A DNA stretch of 64,000 nt from Pseudomonas wenzhouensis (GCF_021029445.1 NZ_CP072610.1:4388101-4452100), one strand, 5' to 3'; shown: positions 1 to 10,342, numbered from the stretch's first letter. Program-made: numbers and translations. The notes: generated from the letters alone by a model not told the origin.

Positions 1-762
<762 letters not shown>

Positions 763-766
763 TCCC

Positions 767-830
767 CGTAGCCCGGATGAAATCCGGGGGCCAGTTGCCT
801 GAGCGGGCCCCGGATTGCATCCGGGCTACG
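767..830. repeat. Palindromic repeat between modA and modB
   Basis: Two 23-base arms (767-789 and 808-830) are inverted copies with one mismatch and share the core GTAGCCCGGATG. A single arm of the same family recurs at 2709-2729. The hairpin lies within the mod operon, so it may act as an mRNA stabiliser or attenuator (inference). Confidence 0.75.
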
Positions 831-862
831 TTTGTCCAGACGCCAGGTGCCGGAATCTGACC

Positions 863-1543
863 ATGCCGCTGTCGAAGAATGACCTCGACGCCATCCTCCT
901 GACCCTGGAGCTGGCTTCGCTGACCACCGTGCTGCTGCTGATCATCGGTACGCCGATTGCCTGGTGGCTGGCGCGCACCGACTCCTGGCTCAAACGCCCG
1001 GTCGGCGCCGTGGTGGCGCTGCCGCTGGTGCTGCCACCGACGGTGATCGGCTTCTACCTGCTGGTGAGCATGGGCCCCAACGGCTTTTTCGGACAACTGA
1101 CGCAGAGCCTTGGTCTCGGCACCTTCACCTTTACCTTCACCGGCCTGGTGATCGGCTCGATCTTCTACTCGCTGCCCTTCGTCGTGCAGCCGCTGCAGAA
1201 CGCCTTCGAGGCCATTGGCCGTGCTCCGCTGGAAGCGGCGGCGACCCTGCGCGCCAGCCCCTGGGACAGCTTCTTCAGCGTGGTGCTGCCACTGGCGCGG
1301 CCCGGCTTCATCACTGCCGCGATTCTCAGCTTCGCCCATACCATCGGCGAGTTCGGCGTGGTGCTGATGATCGGCGGCAATATCCCTGGCAAGACCCAGG
1401 TGGTGTCGGTACAGATCTACAACCATGTCGAAGCCATGGAATACGCCCAGGCGCACTGGCTGGCCGGCGGCATGCTGGCGTTCTCCTTCATCGTTCTACT
1501 CACGCTGTACAGCGGGCGCAGCCATAAGATGAGGGCGCTGTGA
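863..1543 (+). CDS. modB: Molybdate ABC transporter permease ModB
   Basis: Inner-membrane permease of the molybdate importer. The 226-residue protein begins MPLSKNDL and has about five hydrophobic segments. It carries the cytoplasmic EAA-type coupling loop ([18 protein letters not shown], about residues 130-147) that contacts ModC, and the conserved stretch [19 protein letters not shown]. An upstream in-frame ATG at 815 would add 16 hydrophilic residues read through the palindromic repeat, so the ATG at 863 is preferred. The stop codon overlaps the start of modC (TGATG), which suggests translational coupling. Confidence 0.95.
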   Translation: MPLSKNDLDAILLTLELASLTTVLLLIIGTPIAWWLARTDSWLKRPVGAVVALPLVLPPTVIGFYLLVSMGPNGFFGQLTQSLGLGTFTFTFTGLVIGSIFYSLPFVVQPLQNAFEAIGRAPLEAAATLRASPWDSFFSVVLPLARPGFITAAILSFAHTIGEFGVVLMIGGNIPGKTQVVSVQIYNHVEAMEYAQAHWLAGGMLAFSFIVLLTLYSGRSHKMRAL

Positions 1544-2667
1544 TGTTCGGTTTCGGCAAGCGCCCGGCAGCGGTCGTCGCTGACGATGGGCGCATTCATG
1601 CGCGTTTTCTAGTCAGGCATGCGGGCTTTACCCTGGATGTCGACCTCGACCTGCCCGGGCGCGGCGTCACTGCGCTGTTCGGCCATTCCGGCTCGGGCAA
1701 GACCAGCTGCCTGCGCTGCTTCGCCGGGCTGGATCGCCCGCAGCAGGGCTATCTGCAGGTGGCCGGCGAGCGCTGGCAGGACAGTGCGTGCGGTTTTTTT
1801 CTGCCGGCGCACGAACGTGCCATCGGCTACGTATTCCAGGATGCCAACCTGTTCCCGCACCTGAGCGTGCGCCAGAACCTGGCGTACGGCCAGCGGCGCA
1901 TCCCGCCGGAGCAGCGCAAGGTGGCGCTGGATCAGGCGCTGCAATTGCTCGGCATCGGTCACTTGCTCGAGCGCATGCCCTCGGCGCTGTCCGGCGGCGA
2001 ACGCCAGCGCGTCGGCATCGCCCGTGCACTGGTGACCAGCCCGCGCCTGCTGCTGATGGACGAGCCACTGGCCTCGCTCGATCTCAAGCGCAAGCAGGAG
2101 GTGCTGCCCTACCTGCAGCGCCTGCACGAGGAGCTGGACATCCCCGTGCTCTACGTCAGCCATGCGCCGGACGAAGTGGCGCGCCTGGCCGATCACCTGG
2201 TGCTGCTCGATGAAGGCCAGGTACGCGCCAGCGGCCCGCTCAAGGACATCCTGCTGCGGCCCGACCTGCCCTTCGCCAGCGAGGACGATGCCGAAGCGGT
2301 GATCGAGGGTGAGGTCTGCGGCCATGATGCCGCCTACCACCTGCTGCATCTGCGTCTGCCCGGCAGCGAAGCCCAGTTGCGCCTACCTCATGCAGCACTG
2401 CCTGACGGGCACCGGGTACGGGTGAAGATCAAGGCACGTGACGTCAGCCTCAGCCTGCAGCACGCCGAGGGCAGCAGCCTGCTCAATCGGCTGCCGGTGC
2501 AGGTGGACAGTTGCCAGGCGCTGGACGCGCAGATGCTGCTGACCCTGCGCCTGGGTGAACAGCGCCTGCTGGCACGCATCACCCGCTATTCATTCGATCA
2601 GTTGGGCGTTCATGTCGGCCAGGCGCTCTGGGCGCAGATCAAGTCGGTGTCACTGCTCGCGCCCTAG
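1543..2667 (+). CDS. modC: Molybdate ABC transporter ATP-binding protein ModC
   Basis: ATPase that powers molybdate import. The product has a Walker A loop (GHSGSGKTS), the ABC signature LSGGERQRV, Walker B ([12 protein letters not shown]) and the switch histidine in [10 protein letters not shown]-terminal region of about 120 residues resembles the Mop/TOBE domain that binds molybdate. Total length is 374 residues, usual for ModC. The ATG at 1543 overlaps the modB stop; a GTG one codon earlier is also possible. No ModE regulator is present in the window. A short palindrome (2668-2684, GGTGCGC...GCGCACC) follows the stop. Confidence 0.95.
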   Translation: MFGFGKRPAAVVADDGRIHARFLVRHAGFTLDVDLDLPGRGVTALFGHSGSGKTSCLRCFAGLDRPQQGYLQVAGERWQDSACGFFLPAHERAIGYVFQDANLFPHLSVRQNLAYGQRRIPPEQRKVALDQALQLLGIGHLLERMPSALSGGERQRVGIARALVTSPRLLLMDEPLASLDLKRKQEVLPYLQRLHEELDIPVLYVSHAPDEVARLADHLVLLDEGQVRASGPLKDILLRPDLPFASEDDAEAVIEGEVCGHDAAYHLLHLRLPGSEAQLRLPHAALPDGHRVRVKIKARDVSLSLQHAEGSSLLNRLPVQVDSCQALDAQMLLTLRLGEQRLLARITRYSFDQLGVHVGQALWAQIKSVSLLAP

Positions 2668-2708
2668 GGTGCGCCGCGCGCACCGAGCACACGCAGATGC
2701 CGCAGGTT

Positions 2709-2729
2709 CGTAGCCCGGATGCAATCCGG
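2709..2729. repeat. Single arm of the GTAGCCCGGATG repeat
   Basis: This 21-base copy matches the arms of the palindrome at 767-830. It lies between the convergent modC and the sigma-54-activator-like gene. Confidence 0.6.
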
Positions 2730-2734
2730 AGCGA

Positions 2735-3559
2735 TCAAACGCCCCCGGGCAACTCCAGATGTTCCGGCCCGATCTCGGCGTTGCCGGCCAGCAGCAGGGC
2801 GAAGTGGATGACGTTCTCCAGCTCGCGGGTGTTGCCCGGCCAACTGTGCGCCTCCAGCACGGCCTGCGCCGCCGGGCTGATCGACGGAATGCCCAGGCCC
2901 AGGCGCGAGGCGTGGATGCCGAGGAAGTATTCGGCCAGCGGCAGAATATCGCCGACGCGCTGACGCAGCGCCGGGAACAGAAACTGGCCATCGCACAGAT
3001 AGGCGTACAGGCGCTCGTCGAAAGTGCCGGCAGCCACCGTACGCGCCAGGTCGATGCTGCTCGCCGCCAGCAGACGCACATCCACCGGCAGCGCCTGACT
3101 GGCGCCGACGCGATACACCTCGCGGGTTTCCAGCGCGGCCAGCAGCTTGCTCTGCAGAGGCCGCGAGAGGTCGGCGATCTCATCCAGGTAGAGCGTGCCG
3201 CCATTGGCCGAACCGAACCAGCCGGCGCGGCTGCTGGCGGCGCCGACATGGGCGCCTGCAACATGGCCGAACAGCTCGGCCTCGCCCCATTGCGGGCTGA
3301 TCGCCGCGCAGCTCACGGCCACGAACAGGCCGGCGCGCTCACTGTGGCGATGGATGTAGCGCGCCAGCAATTCCTTGCCGGTGCCGGTCTCGCCAAGGAT
3401 CAGCAGCGGCTGGCCATTGCCCGCCAAGGCTTCAGCACGCTCGCGCAACTGGCGCGAACGCGCATCGACGAATACCAGCGCCTTGGCGCGAATGCTCAGC
3501 GGGCTCTTGTCCGCGTCGGCAAAGGTCAGCGGTGCCGGAAAGTCGGCTGAAAAACTCAT
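2735..3559 (-). CDS. Truncated, degenerate sigma-54-activator-like AAA+ protein
   Basis: A 274-residue protein made almost only of the central AAA+ domain of bacterial enhancer-binding proteins. Walker A is intact (GETGTGKE, residues 56-63), as are Walker B (GGTLYLDEIADL, from residue 120) and the sensor II-like WPGNTRELENV (from 240). Three hallmarks are altered. The sigma-54 contact loop GAFTGA reads GAHVGA (102-107). The arginine-finger region that normally reads like FREDLYYRL reads FDERLYAYL (180-188). There is no C-terminal Fis-type helix-turn-helix and no N-terminal sensor domain. The start at 3559 is chosen over the upstream ATG at 3580 because GGAG lies 9 bases before it. It may bind ATP but is unlikely to open sigma-54 promoters alone. 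The sulfur genes nearby suggest a sulfur-control role, which is only inference. Confidence 0.75.
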   Translation of the reverse strand: MSFSADFPAPLTFADADKSPLSIRAKALVFVDARSRQLRERAEALAGNGQPLLILGETGTGKELLARYIHRHSERAGLFVAVSCAAISPQWGEAELFGHVAGAHVGAASSRAGWFGSANGGTLYLDEIADLSRPLQSKLLAALETREVYRVGASQALPVDVRLLAASSIDLARTVAAGTFDERLYAYLCDGQFLFPALRQRVGDILPLAEYFLGIHASRLGLGIPSISPAAQAVLEAHSWPGNTRELENVIHFALLLAGNAEIGPEHLELPGGV

Positions 3560-3608
3560 GACGTGCAGCTCCAAGGCCACACCTCACTGGGCGTAGCCTG
3601 TACGTGAA

Positions 3609-3647
3609 GAAAAAAGAGCGGGCGGCTGCCTGGCCCGACCCCGCTCT
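3609..3647 (-). terminator. Rho-independent terminator after the RBBP9-type hydrolase gene
   Basis: On the minus strand an AGAGCGGG...CCCGCTCT stem of 8 pairs is followed directly by a run of T. It lies 27 bases after the stop of the gene at 3674-4255 and upstream of the AAA+ gene, so the two are probably separate transcripts. Confidence 0.8.
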
Positions 3648-3673
3648 GAAAATGGTGTGACGTGGTGACCGGC

Positions 3674-4255
3674 TCAGGCGCGTAGGCGCGACTGCTGTTC
3701 GATGCGGCTCTGCAGGCGATACAGATAGCCGAAGCCCTGCTCCCAGTAACGGTGCCCGGACTTCACGTTGATATGCCCGGCACCAGTGAGAATCGCCGCC
3801 TCGCTGCCCCAGGCCCGCGCCAGCTCCATGGCACGCAGGGCGCTGGCTGCGGCATCGTTGTCGGAACCCACCAACAGGCTGGGAAAAGGCAGCAGATCAC
3901 GCGGCATCGGTGCGAAATTCTGCAGCGGTGCGGGGCAGCCCGGCCGCTCGACATCGGCCGGCGCGACCAGCAGCGCGCCGCGCACACGGCGCAGCAGTTC
4001 GACCGGTGCCTGCGCGGCCCAATGCGCCACCGTCACGCAGCCCAGGCTATGGGCGATGAGGATGAGCGGACGCGGATCGTCGGCGACTGCCTGGTTCAAC
4101 GCGGTGACCCAGTCGCCACGTTGCGGGTTGAGCCAGTCCTTCTGCTCCACACGCGCGCTGTTCGGCAGGCTGCGCTGCCAATGGCTTTGCCAGTGTTCTT
4201 CGGGTGAGCCCTGCCAGCCCGGCAGGATCAGATAACGGATTGCTTCGCTGCCCAT
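3674..4255 (-). CDS. RBBP9/YdeN-family alpha/beta hydrolase
   Basis: A 193-residue cytosolic serine hydrolase of the RBBP9/YdeN family; the substrate is unknown. It shows the family N-terminus YLILPGWQGSPEEHWQSHW (from residue 7), the nucleophile elbow IAHSLGC, an acidic residue in VGSDNDAAAS and the catalytic histidine in GAGHINVKSG. GGAGG lies 6 bases before the ATG at 4255. It is divergent from oscA across an AT-rich region and could share sulfur-starvation control with it (inference). Confidence 0.85.
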   Translation of the reverse strand: MGSEAIRYLILPGWQGSPEEHWQSHWQRSLPNSARVEQKDWLNPQRGDWVTALNQAVADDPRPLILIAHSLGCVTVAHWAAQAPVELLRRVRGALLVAPADVERPGCPAPLQNFAPMPRDLLPFPSLLVGSDNDAAASALRAMELARAWGSEAAILTGAGHINVKSGHRYWEQGFGYLYRLQSRIEQQSRLRA

Positions 4256-4500
4256 GACGGCGCCTCCTTGAATCGAATGGCGTCAGTCTAGGCAGCACGA
4301 ATAAATTACAAAAAGAATAAGAACTTATTTACTTATTCCAAAAATTCAATAAATCGCATCACGCCTTATATTTCCAAAAAGCATATAAATGTTCTTAAAC
4401 AATATTTTTAAGAATATTTCCGTCTCTCTACTATCCGCTCCACGCCAGCGTCGGTACTCCATACCGCCGCCGTGGCGACCTATTCACAAGGAGCCTGGAA
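4256..4500. promoter_or_regulatory. AT-rich divergent promoter region of the sulfur genes
   Basis: This 245-base gap is strikingly AT-rich compared with its flanks. It holds two inverted repeats: GAATAAG...CTTATTC at 4315-4338 and TTCTTAAA...TTTAAGAA at 4392-4414. CysB, the LysR-type activator of sulfate genes, is known to bind AT-rich sites upstream of sbp/cys promoters, so these are candidate operators. AAGGAG lies 9 bases before oscA. Confidence 0.55.
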
Positions 4501-4683
4501 ATGACCGCGACGCTGAGAAACCTCGAAGGCCAGGATGAAGCCAGCATCCTGCGCGAGATTCAGACCGCCCTGCATGGCCTGAAATTCGGTTCGGTGGAAA
4601 TCACCGTGCACAACGGCCAGGTCGTGCAGATCGAGCGCAAGGAAAAGATCCGCCTGCAACAACCGAGTACCAAGAACAGCTGA
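4501..4683 (+). CDS. oscA: OscA-like small protein (DUF2292/YezD family)
   Basis: A 60-residue cytosolic protein whose core FGSVEITVHNGQVVQIERKEK matches the DUF2292/YezD family. In Pseudomonas this gene is known as oscA, induced by sulfur limitation and needed for growth on organosulfur compounds in some strains; its biochemistry is unclear. A good AAGGAG precedes the ATG. It lies 102 bases upstream of sbp in the same direction, behind the AT-rich promoter region, as in P. aeruginosa as I recall it. Confidence 0.8.
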   Translation: MTATLRNLEGQDEASILREIQTALHGLKFGSVEITVHNGQVVQIERKEKIRLQQPSTKNS

Positions 4684-4785
4684 CACATGATGCGGCCCGA
4701 CTGGACCACCAGAGGGCTCGAGAAAGATCGCCCCGCCTGACAGCCAATACGCCAACACAAGAATTTCACAGTTAGGAGCTGCACC

Positions 4786-5784
4786 ATGTCCCTTCGTCGT
4801 TTTGCCCTGGCCGCGCTGGCCAGCAGTCTGATCGCCGGCCCGGTGGCCGCCGCACAAACCCTGCTCAACGTGTCCTACGACCCGACCCGTGAGCTGTACA
4901 GCGAATTCAACGCCGCCTTCAACAAGCACTGGCAGGCCCAGGGCAATGAAGCGGTGACCATCCAGCAATCCCACGGTGGCTCGGGCAAGCAGGCCCGTGC
5001 GGTGATCGACGGCCTGCGCGCCGACGTGGTGACCCTGGCCCTGGCCGGCGATATCGACGAGCTGTACAAGATCGGCAAGCTGATCCCGCAGAACTGGCAG
5101 GAGCGCCTGCCGGACGCCAGCACCCCCTACACCTCGACCATCGTGTTCCTGGTGCGCAAGGGCAACCCGAAAGGCCTGAAGGACTGGGATGACCTGGTCA
5201 AGCCGGGCGTGGAAGTGATCACCCCGAACCCGAAAACCTCCGGTGGTGCACGCTGGAACTTCCTCGCTGCCTGGGCCTATGCCCAGCAGAAGTACGGCAG
5301 CGAAGCCGAGGCCAAGGCCTTTACCGAGAAGCTCTACAAGAACGTCCCGGTGCTCGATACCGGCGCCCGCGGCTCGACCATCACCTTCGTCAACAACGGC
5401 ATCGGCGACGTGCTGCTGGCCTGGGAGAACGAGGCCTTCCTGGCGCTCAAGGAAGAAGGCGGGGAGAACTTCGAGATCGTCGCGCCGTCGCTGTCGATCC
5501 TCGCCGAACCGCCGGTAAGCGTGGTCGATCAGAACGTCGACAAGAAAGGCACCCGCAAAGTCGCCGAGGCCTACCTCAACTACCTGTACAGCGAGGAAGG
5601 CCAGCGCATCGCCGCCAAGCACTTCTACCGCCCACGCAACCAGGCGGTGGCGGCCGAGTTCGCCAAGCAGTTCCCGCAGCTCAAGCTGGTAACCATCGAC
5701 GCTGACTTCGATGGCTGGAAAACCGCTCAGCCGAAGTTCTTCAACGACGGCGGCGTGTTCGACCAGATCTACCAAGCCCAGTGA
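4786..5784 (+). CDS. sbp: Sulfate-binding periplasmic protein Sbp
   Basis: Captures sulfate in the periplasm for the CysTWA importer. The 332-residue product has a signal peptide (about 24 residues ending GPVAAA) and the family motifs [50 protein letters not shown] and [20 protein letters not shown]. Mature length is typical. TAGGAG lies 8 bases before the ATG. It leads the sbp-cysT-cysW-cysA series, with a hairpin-containing gap before cysT. The paralog CysP (thiosulfate) is the main alternative. Confidence 0.93.
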   Translation: MSLRRFALAALASSLIAGPVAAAQTLLNVSYDPTRELYSEFNAAFNKHWQAQGNEAVTIQQSHGGSGKQARAVIDGLRADVVTLALAGDIDELYKIGKLIPQNWQERLPDASTPYTSTIVFLVRKGNPKGLKDWDDLVKPGVEVITPNPKTSGGARWNFLAAWAYAQQKYGSEAEAKAFTEKLYKNVPVLDTGARGSTITFVNNGIGDVLLAWENEAFLALKEEGGENFEIVAPSLSILAEPPVSVVDQNVDKKGTRKVAEAYLNYLYSEEGQRIAAKHFYRPRNQAVAAEFAKQFPQLKLVTIDADFDGWKTAQPKFFNDGGVFDQIYQAQ

Positions 5785-5797
5785 TTGCCACGGCGCG

Positions 5798-5864
5798 TCC
5801 GCCCATGTAGGGCGGATGCAGCCGCAAGATCGTCGCAGCCAGTGGCGGGTTCCACCCGCCCTAC
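5798..5864. repeat. Intercistronic palindromes between sbp and cysT
   Basis: A small hairpin TCCGCCC...GGGCGGA (5798-5816) is nested with a wider inverted repeat GTAGGGCGG (5807-5815) and CCGCCCTAC (5856-5864). The position after a binding-protein gene fits differential expression of sbp over the permeases (inference). Confidence 0.6.
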
Positions 5865-5876
5865 CAAGGAGCTTGC

Positions 5877-6695
5877 ATGTCTCGCCGCACTTCCCCCGTC
5901 ATACCCGGCTTCGGGCTGACGCTGGGTTACACCCTGGTGTACCTCAGCCTGTTGGTGCTGATTCCCCTGGGTGCCATGTTCGTCCACGCGGCCCAGCTCA
6001 CCTGGGATCAGTTCTGGGCCATCATTTCCTCACCGCGCGTGCTGGCCGCCCTGAAACTTAGCTTCGGCACGGCCTTTCTCGCGGCCATCATCAACGGCGT
6101 GATCGGTACCCTGCTGGCCTGGGTGCTGGTGCGCTACACCTTCCCCGGCCGCAAGATCATCGAAGCGATGATCGACCTGCCCTTCGCCCTGCCCACAGCC
6201 GTTGCCGGTATCGCCCTGACCGCGCTCTATGCGCCCAACGGTCTGATCGGCCAGTTCGCCACGTCCCTGGGCTTCAAGATCGCCTACACCCCGCTGGGTA
6301 TCACCCTGGCACTGACCTTCGTCACCCTGCCCTTCGTCGTGCGCACCCTGCAGCCGGTGCTGGCCGACATCCCCCGCGAGGTCGAGGAAGCCGCCGCCTG
6401 CCTCGGTGCCAAGCCATTACAGGTGGCGCGCCACGTGCTGCTGCCGGCGCTGCTGCCAGCCTGGCTGACCGGCTTCGCCCTGGCCTTCGCCCGTGGCGTT
6501 GGTGAATACGGCTCGGTGATCTTCATCGCCGGCAATATGCCGATGAAGACCGAGATCCTGCCCCTGCTGATCATGGTGCAACTGGACCAGTACAACTACG
6601 CCGGCGCCACCGCCATCGGCGTGCTGATGCTGGTGGTGTCGTTCGTCCTGCTGCTGCTGATCAACCTGCTGCAGCGCCGCATCAGCCGTTCTTGA
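5877..6695 (+). CDS. cysT: Sulfate ABC transporter permease CysT
   Basis: One of the two inner-membrane permeases of the sulfate/thiosulfate importer. The 272-residue protein has about six transmembrane segments. It carries [16 protein letters not shown] near the N-terminus, [18 protein letters not shown] in the middle, an EAA loop [15 protein letters not shown], and the conserved [26 protein letters not shown] precedes the ATG at 5877. Ten bases separate it from cysW. Confidence 0.95.
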   Translation: MSRRTSPVIPGFGLTLGYTLVYLSLLVLIPLGAMFVHAAQLTWDQFWAIISSPRVLAALKLSFGTAFLAAIINGVIGTLLAWVLVRYTFPGRKIIEAMIDLPFALPTAVAGIALTALYAPNGLIGQFATSLGFKIAYTPLGITLALTFVTLPFVVRTLQPVLADIPREVEEAAACLGAKPLQVARHVLLPALLPAWLTGFALAFARGVGEYGSVIFIAGNMPMKTEILPLLIMVQLDQYNYAGATAIGVLMLVVSFVLLLLINLLQRRISRS

Positions 6696-6705
6696 GGAGC
6701 CAGGC

Positions 6706-7578
6706 ATGTCATCTGCAACCCTGACGGCCAGCGCCGTCAACAACGCCGCGCGTCGCGGCAACCCCCTGGGCCGCCGCCTGCTGATCATCTCGGCCTGGCT
6801 GGTGTTCGCCTTCTTCCTGCTGCTGCCGTTGTTCGTGGTGGCGACCGAGGCGCTCAAGCAGGGCGTCGGCGTGTTCGTCAGCTCGATCCTCGAACCCGAT
6901 GCCGTCAGCGCGCTGAAACTGACCCTGCTCGCCGTGGGCATCGCCGTGCCACTCAACCTGGTGTTCGGCGTAGCCGCCGCCTGGTGTGTGAGCAAGTACG
7001 AGTTTCGCGGCAAGAGCATTCTGGTGACCCTGATCGACCTACCGTTCTCGGTGTCGCCGGTGATCGCCGGTCTGATCTACGTGCTGCTGTTCGGCGCCCA
7101 GGGCTTCTTCGGCCCCTGGCTGCGCGAGCACGACATCCAGATCATCTTCGCCCTGCCCGGCATCGTCCTGGCGACCATCTTCGTCACCGTGCCCTTCGTC
7201 GCCCGCGAGCTGATCCCGCTGATGCAGGAACAGGGCACGCAGGAGGAAGAGGCCGCGCGCCTGCTCGGTGCCAACGGCTGGCAGATGTTCTGGCACGTGA
7301 CCCTGCCCAATATCAAATGGGGCCTGATCTACGGCGTGGTGCTGTGCACCGCCCGGGCGATGGGCGAGTTCGGCGCGGTATCGGTGGTCTCCGGGCACAT
7401 CCGCGGCTACACCAACACGCTGCCGCTGCATGTCGAGATTCTCTATAACGAATACAATCACGTCGCCGCCTTCAGCGTTGCAAGCCTGCTGCTGCTTCTG
7501 GCGCTGTTCATCCTGCTGCTCAAGCAGTGGAGCGAATCCCGTATCAACCGCCGCAAAGCCAGTGCTGGCGAGGAATAA
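6706..7578 (+). CDS. cysW: Sulfate ABC transporter permease CysW
   Basis: Second permease of the sulfate importer, pairing with CysT. The 290-residue protein has about six membrane segments, [19 protein letters not shown], the EAA-type loop [17 protein letters not shown] and the family signature [25 protein letters not shown] is found 7 bases before the ATG. The stop codon is 2 bases before cysA, consistent with a tight operon. Confidence 0.95.
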   Translation: MSSATLTASAVNNAARRGNPLGRRLLIISAWLVFAFFLLLPLFVVATEALKQGVGVFVSSILEPDAVSALKLTLLAVGIAVPLNLVFGVAAAWCVSKYEFRGKSILVTLIDLPFSVSPVIAGLIYVLLFGAQGFFGPWLREHDIQIIFALPGIVLATIFVTVPFVARELIPLMQEQGTQEEEAARLLGANGWQMFWHVTLPNIKWGLIYGVVLCTARAMGEFGAVSVVSGHIRGYTNTLPLHVEILYNEYNHVAAFSVASLLLLLALFILLLKQWSESRINRRKASAGEE

Positions 7579-7580
7579 AC

Positions 7581-8576
7581 ATGAGTATCGAAATCCGTAA
7601 CGTCAGCAAGAACTTCAATGCGTTCAAGGCGCTGAACGAGATCAACCTGAACATCCAGAGCGGCGAACTGGTCGCCCTGCTCGGCCCGTCCGGCTGCGGC
7701 AAGACCACCCTGCTGCGCATCATCGCCGGCCTGGAAACCCCGGACAGCGGCACCATCGAGTTCCACGGCGAGGACGTCTCCAACCACGACGTGCGTGATC
7801 GCAACGTCGGCTTCGTGTTCCAGCACTACGCGCTGTTTCGCCATATGACGGTGTTCGATAACGTCGCTTTCGGCCTGCGCATGAAGCCCAAGGGTCAGCG
7901 CCCGAGCGAAGAGGTGATCAAGCGCAAGGTCCACGAACTGCTCGACCTGGTGCAGCTCGACTGGCTCGGCGATCGCTACCCGGAGCAGCTCTCCGGCGGT
8001 CAGCGCCAGCGTATCGCCCTGGCCCGCGCCCTGGCCGTGGAGCCGCGCGTACTGCTGCTCGACGAACCCTTCGGCGCGCTGGATGCCAAGGTGCGCAAGG
8101 AGCTGCGCCGCTGGCTGGCGCGCCTGCACGAGGACGTGCACCTGACCAGCGTATTCGTCACCCACGACCAGGAAGAAGCCATGGAAGTGGCCGACCGCAT
8201 CGTGGTGATGAACAAGGGCGTGATCGAGCAGATCGGTACACCGGCCGAGGTTTACGAGAATCCAGCCAGCGATTTCGTCTACCACTTCCTCGGTGATGCC
8301 AATCGCCTGTATGTGGGCAACGATCATCACGTGCTGTTCCGCCCGCACGAGGTCGACCTGTCCAGCGAACCGAGCCCGGAGCACAAGGCCGGCGAGGTGC
8401 GCGACATTCGTCTGCTCGGCGCCATCACCCGCATTACGCTGAAGGTCGAGGGCCAGGACGAGCTGATCGAGGCCGAGGTGGCCAAGGATCACCTGAGCCT
8501 GAACAACCTGGGCCGTGGCACCACGCTGTACTTCAAGCCCAAGGGCGGCAAGCCGGTGAGCAACCCGGCCGGCTGA
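7581..8576 (+). CDS. cysA: Sulfate ABC transporter ATP-binding protein CysA
   Basis: ATPase of the sulfate importer. The 331-residue product shows Walker A (GPSGCGKTT), the Q-loop FVFQHYALF, signature LSGGQRQRI, Walker B ([11 protein letters not shown]) and the switch histidine in [12 protein letters not shown]-terminal TOBE-like region follows (about residues 245-325). The start [12 protein letters not shown] at 7581 is preceded by GAGGAA and lies 2 bases after cysW. The protein ends GKPVSNPAG, normal for the family. Confidence 0.95.
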   Translation: MSIEIRNVSKNFNAFKALNEINLNIQSGELVALLGPSGCGKTTLLRIIAGLETPDSGTIEFHGEDVSNHDVRDRNVGFVFQHYALFRHMTVFDNVAFGLRMKPKGQRPSEEVIKRKVHELLDLVQLDWLGDRYPEQLSGGQRQRIALARALAVEPRVLLLDEPFGALDAKVRKELRRWLARLHEDVHLTSVFVTHDQEEAMEVADRIVVMNKGVIEQIGTPAEVYENPASDFVYHFLGDANRLYVGNDHHVLFRPHEVDLSSEPSPEHKAGEVRDIRLLGAITRITLKVEGQDELIEAEVAKDHLSLNNLGRGTTLYFKPKGGKPVSNPAG

Positions 8577-8894
8577 TCGCTCGCTGCCCGGAGCCGAACA
8601 CGCTCCGGGCGCCCCTCACGTGTGGCTGCCAGCGGCGGGCAGGCAGCCGCATCGCTCGCCTGTGCAAGCCGCCCCCGCCTCAGCGCATCTGCCCTTTGCA
8701 GTCCCACCCAGCGCTGATACCAACAGCATCGAGCGCCCGCACAATCTGACGAAAAGCCCATGAACGGTAGCGATTTCCGACGAAATCACTCTTTTGGGTC
8801 ATGCTACAGGGCGTCCGACGCAGTAGTCTTGGCGCTGCGTCCTTGACGCTGCCCACTGCATACCTGCTCAAAACAATAACAAGGAGCACCCCGG
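8577..8894. other. Intergenic region after cysA with hairpin
   Basis: A perfect 9-pair hairpin GCCCGGAGC...GCTCCGGGC occupies 8586-8610, ten bases after the cysA stop. No clear T-run follows, so termination is likely but not certain. The remaining bases hold no ORF with coding character. AAGGAG before the next gene marks its ribosome binding site. Confidence 0.6.
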
Positions 8895-9641
8895 ATGCGC
8901 TGTAAAGCACTGTTACGCCATGCCGTTCTCTGGACGCTGGGCGTCTTCATCGGGCTCTCGCCGATGAACATCGCCCACGCCGTCAGCCTGCAGGAACAGA
9001 TTCAGATACACGCCAGCCGCGCCACCAGCAGCCTGATGCTGTTACGTGGCGAAGGTTTCCAGAAGACTCACCAGCAACGCCTGGACGCCGACCTGACCGC
9101 GCTGGCGGGTGCCATGCAGAGCCTGGCGCAAGGCAACGCCGCACTTACCAGCGCCCATCAGGCACTCGTTACCCAATTGCGCAACGGTGTTTCCTATGGC
9201 CCCGGCGAAGAGAACGTACCCTGGCGCTTCACCGAAGACCTGAGCCGTGCCCTGCGCGATTTTCTCAGCGCCGCACGCGCCCTACCCGGCGCCGAAGGCC
9301 AGAGCGAGCTGGCGGCGAAGATCGAATACCTCAGCGTGCAATACCTCAGCCGCTCCTACCTGGGCAACTTCGAGATCGCCCGCGAGCAGCCCGACACCTA
9401 CCTCGGCCAGGACGAACGCCTGCTGCTGCCGGCCATCGACAAAGAGCTGCAGGCACTCCCGGCACAGTCCGATCCGCAGGTGGTCAAACTGCAGACCCGC
9501 TGGAGCTATCTGCGCACGGCACTGGCCGACATGAACAGCCAGAGCAACGCCCTGCAGAGCGTCTCCGGCCGCCCCTTCGCGCCCATCACCGTGGATCGCC
9601 ACACCCGCGCGATGACGGCGCAATGGATGGCGATGTTCTAG
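8895..9641 (+). CDS. Secreted helical protein of unknown function
   Basis: I do not recognise this 248-residue protein. It begins with a signal peptide (MRCKALLRHAVLWTLGVFIG onward; likely cleavage after AHA near residue 30). The mature part is predicted mostly alpha-helical, rich in Gln, Ala and Leu, with no cysteines and no enzyme motif that I can see. AAGGAG lies 8 bases before the ATG. It is flanked by intergenic gaps and appears to be a single-gene transcript, so context gives no function. A periplasmic location is inferred. Confidence 0.75.
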   Translation: MRCKALLRHAVLWTLGVFIGLSPMNIAHAVSLQEQIQIHASRATSSLMLLRGEGFQKTHQQRLDADLTALAGAMQSLAQGNAALTSAHQALVTQLRNGVSYGPGEENVPWRFTEDLSRALRDFLSAARALPGAEGQSELAAKIEYLSVQYLSRSYLGNFEIAREQPDTYLGQDERLLLPAIDKELQALPAQSDPQVVKLQTRWSYLRTALADMNSQSNALQSVSGRPFAPITVDRHTRAMTAQWMAMF

Positions 9642-9650
9642 AAAGTCTCG

Positions 9651-9812
9651 CGGCTGAAGCCCCTCCCACAGCCTCTCAAGCTTGTGGGGGGCTTCAGCCG
9701 CGCTCCGGTGACTTCATAGGAGCCGCGCCCCGCGGCGAATCATGCCGGCAACGCCAATCGAGCGTCACGGCGACGATCATTTCGCGCCGGGGCGGCGCTC
9801 CTGCGGGTAGGG
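9651..9812. repeat. Two palindromic repeat elements in tandem
   Basis: The first element has arms CGCGGCTGAAGCC and GGCTTCAGCCGCG around a CCCACAG core. The second has AGGAGCCGCGCCCCGCGGCG and an inverted partner ending GGCGCTCCTG. The second belongs to the same family as the clusters at 35860-36340 and 43742-44173. Confidence 0.65.
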
Positions 9813-9817
9813 CAGAC

Positions 9818-10342
9818 TCAGGCCAGCGCCTTCTTCTCGCGGATGCAGGTCGGCCCGGCGCGCTCCACCACGGCCTGCTCGACGTCCTTGCGCAGACCGA
9901 GCAGAAAGGCCAGCTCAGCGACCACGAACAGCGGGCCGACCACCAAGCCCATGACGTCATCGACGAACGCCGGCTTGCGTCCTTCGTAGTAGTGCCCGAT
10001 GAACTGGATGATCCAGCCGATCACGAACAGGCCAATGCCTGCCGTCAGCCACAGGGCAGTGGAGGCAACCGCCAGGCTGGCGCCCGCCCATAGGCACAGC
10101 CCCAGCAACGCGGTCATGAGCAGGCCGAAGCGGGTGTCCAGACGCAGGTAGAACCATGCCGACGCCAACGCCACCAGTGTGGCCGGCGCCAGCCACAGGC
10201 CAGCGATTTCGAAACCGGGCCGCGACAGCAGCACGGCGACAGCCAGCACGATCATCGGGATGCCGATGAAATGGCTGGCGATATTGCGCCGGTCGCGGTG
10301 GTAGGCGGCATACTGCGCCAGGTGATCGACGAGGGTTTTCAT
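9818..10342 (-). CDS. Mpo1/DUF962 family membrane protein
   Basis: A 174-residue integral membrane protein of the Mpo1 (YGL010w, DUF962) family. Yeast Mpo1 is an iron-dependent dioxygenase that shortens 2-hydroxy fatty acids; whether the bacterial proteins do this is not settled. The N-terminal signature YHRDRRNIASHFIGIPMIVL (residues 12-31) contains two family histidines, and IGHYYEGRKPAFVDDVMGLV holds further conserved His/Glu/Asp residues. Four or five hydrophobic helices are visible. The start at 10342 has GAGGA 7 bases upstream; a longer frame to 10393 would run into the divergent promoter. Confidence 0.85.
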   Translation of the reverse strand: MKTLVDHLAQYAAYHRDRRNIASHFIGIPMIVLAVAVLLSRPGFEIAGLWLAPATLVALASAWFYLRLDTRFGLLMTALLGLCLWAGASLAVASTALWLTAGIGLFVIGWIIQFIGHYYEGRKPAFVDDVMGLVVGPLFVVAELAFLLGLRKDVEQAVVERAGPTCIREKKALA

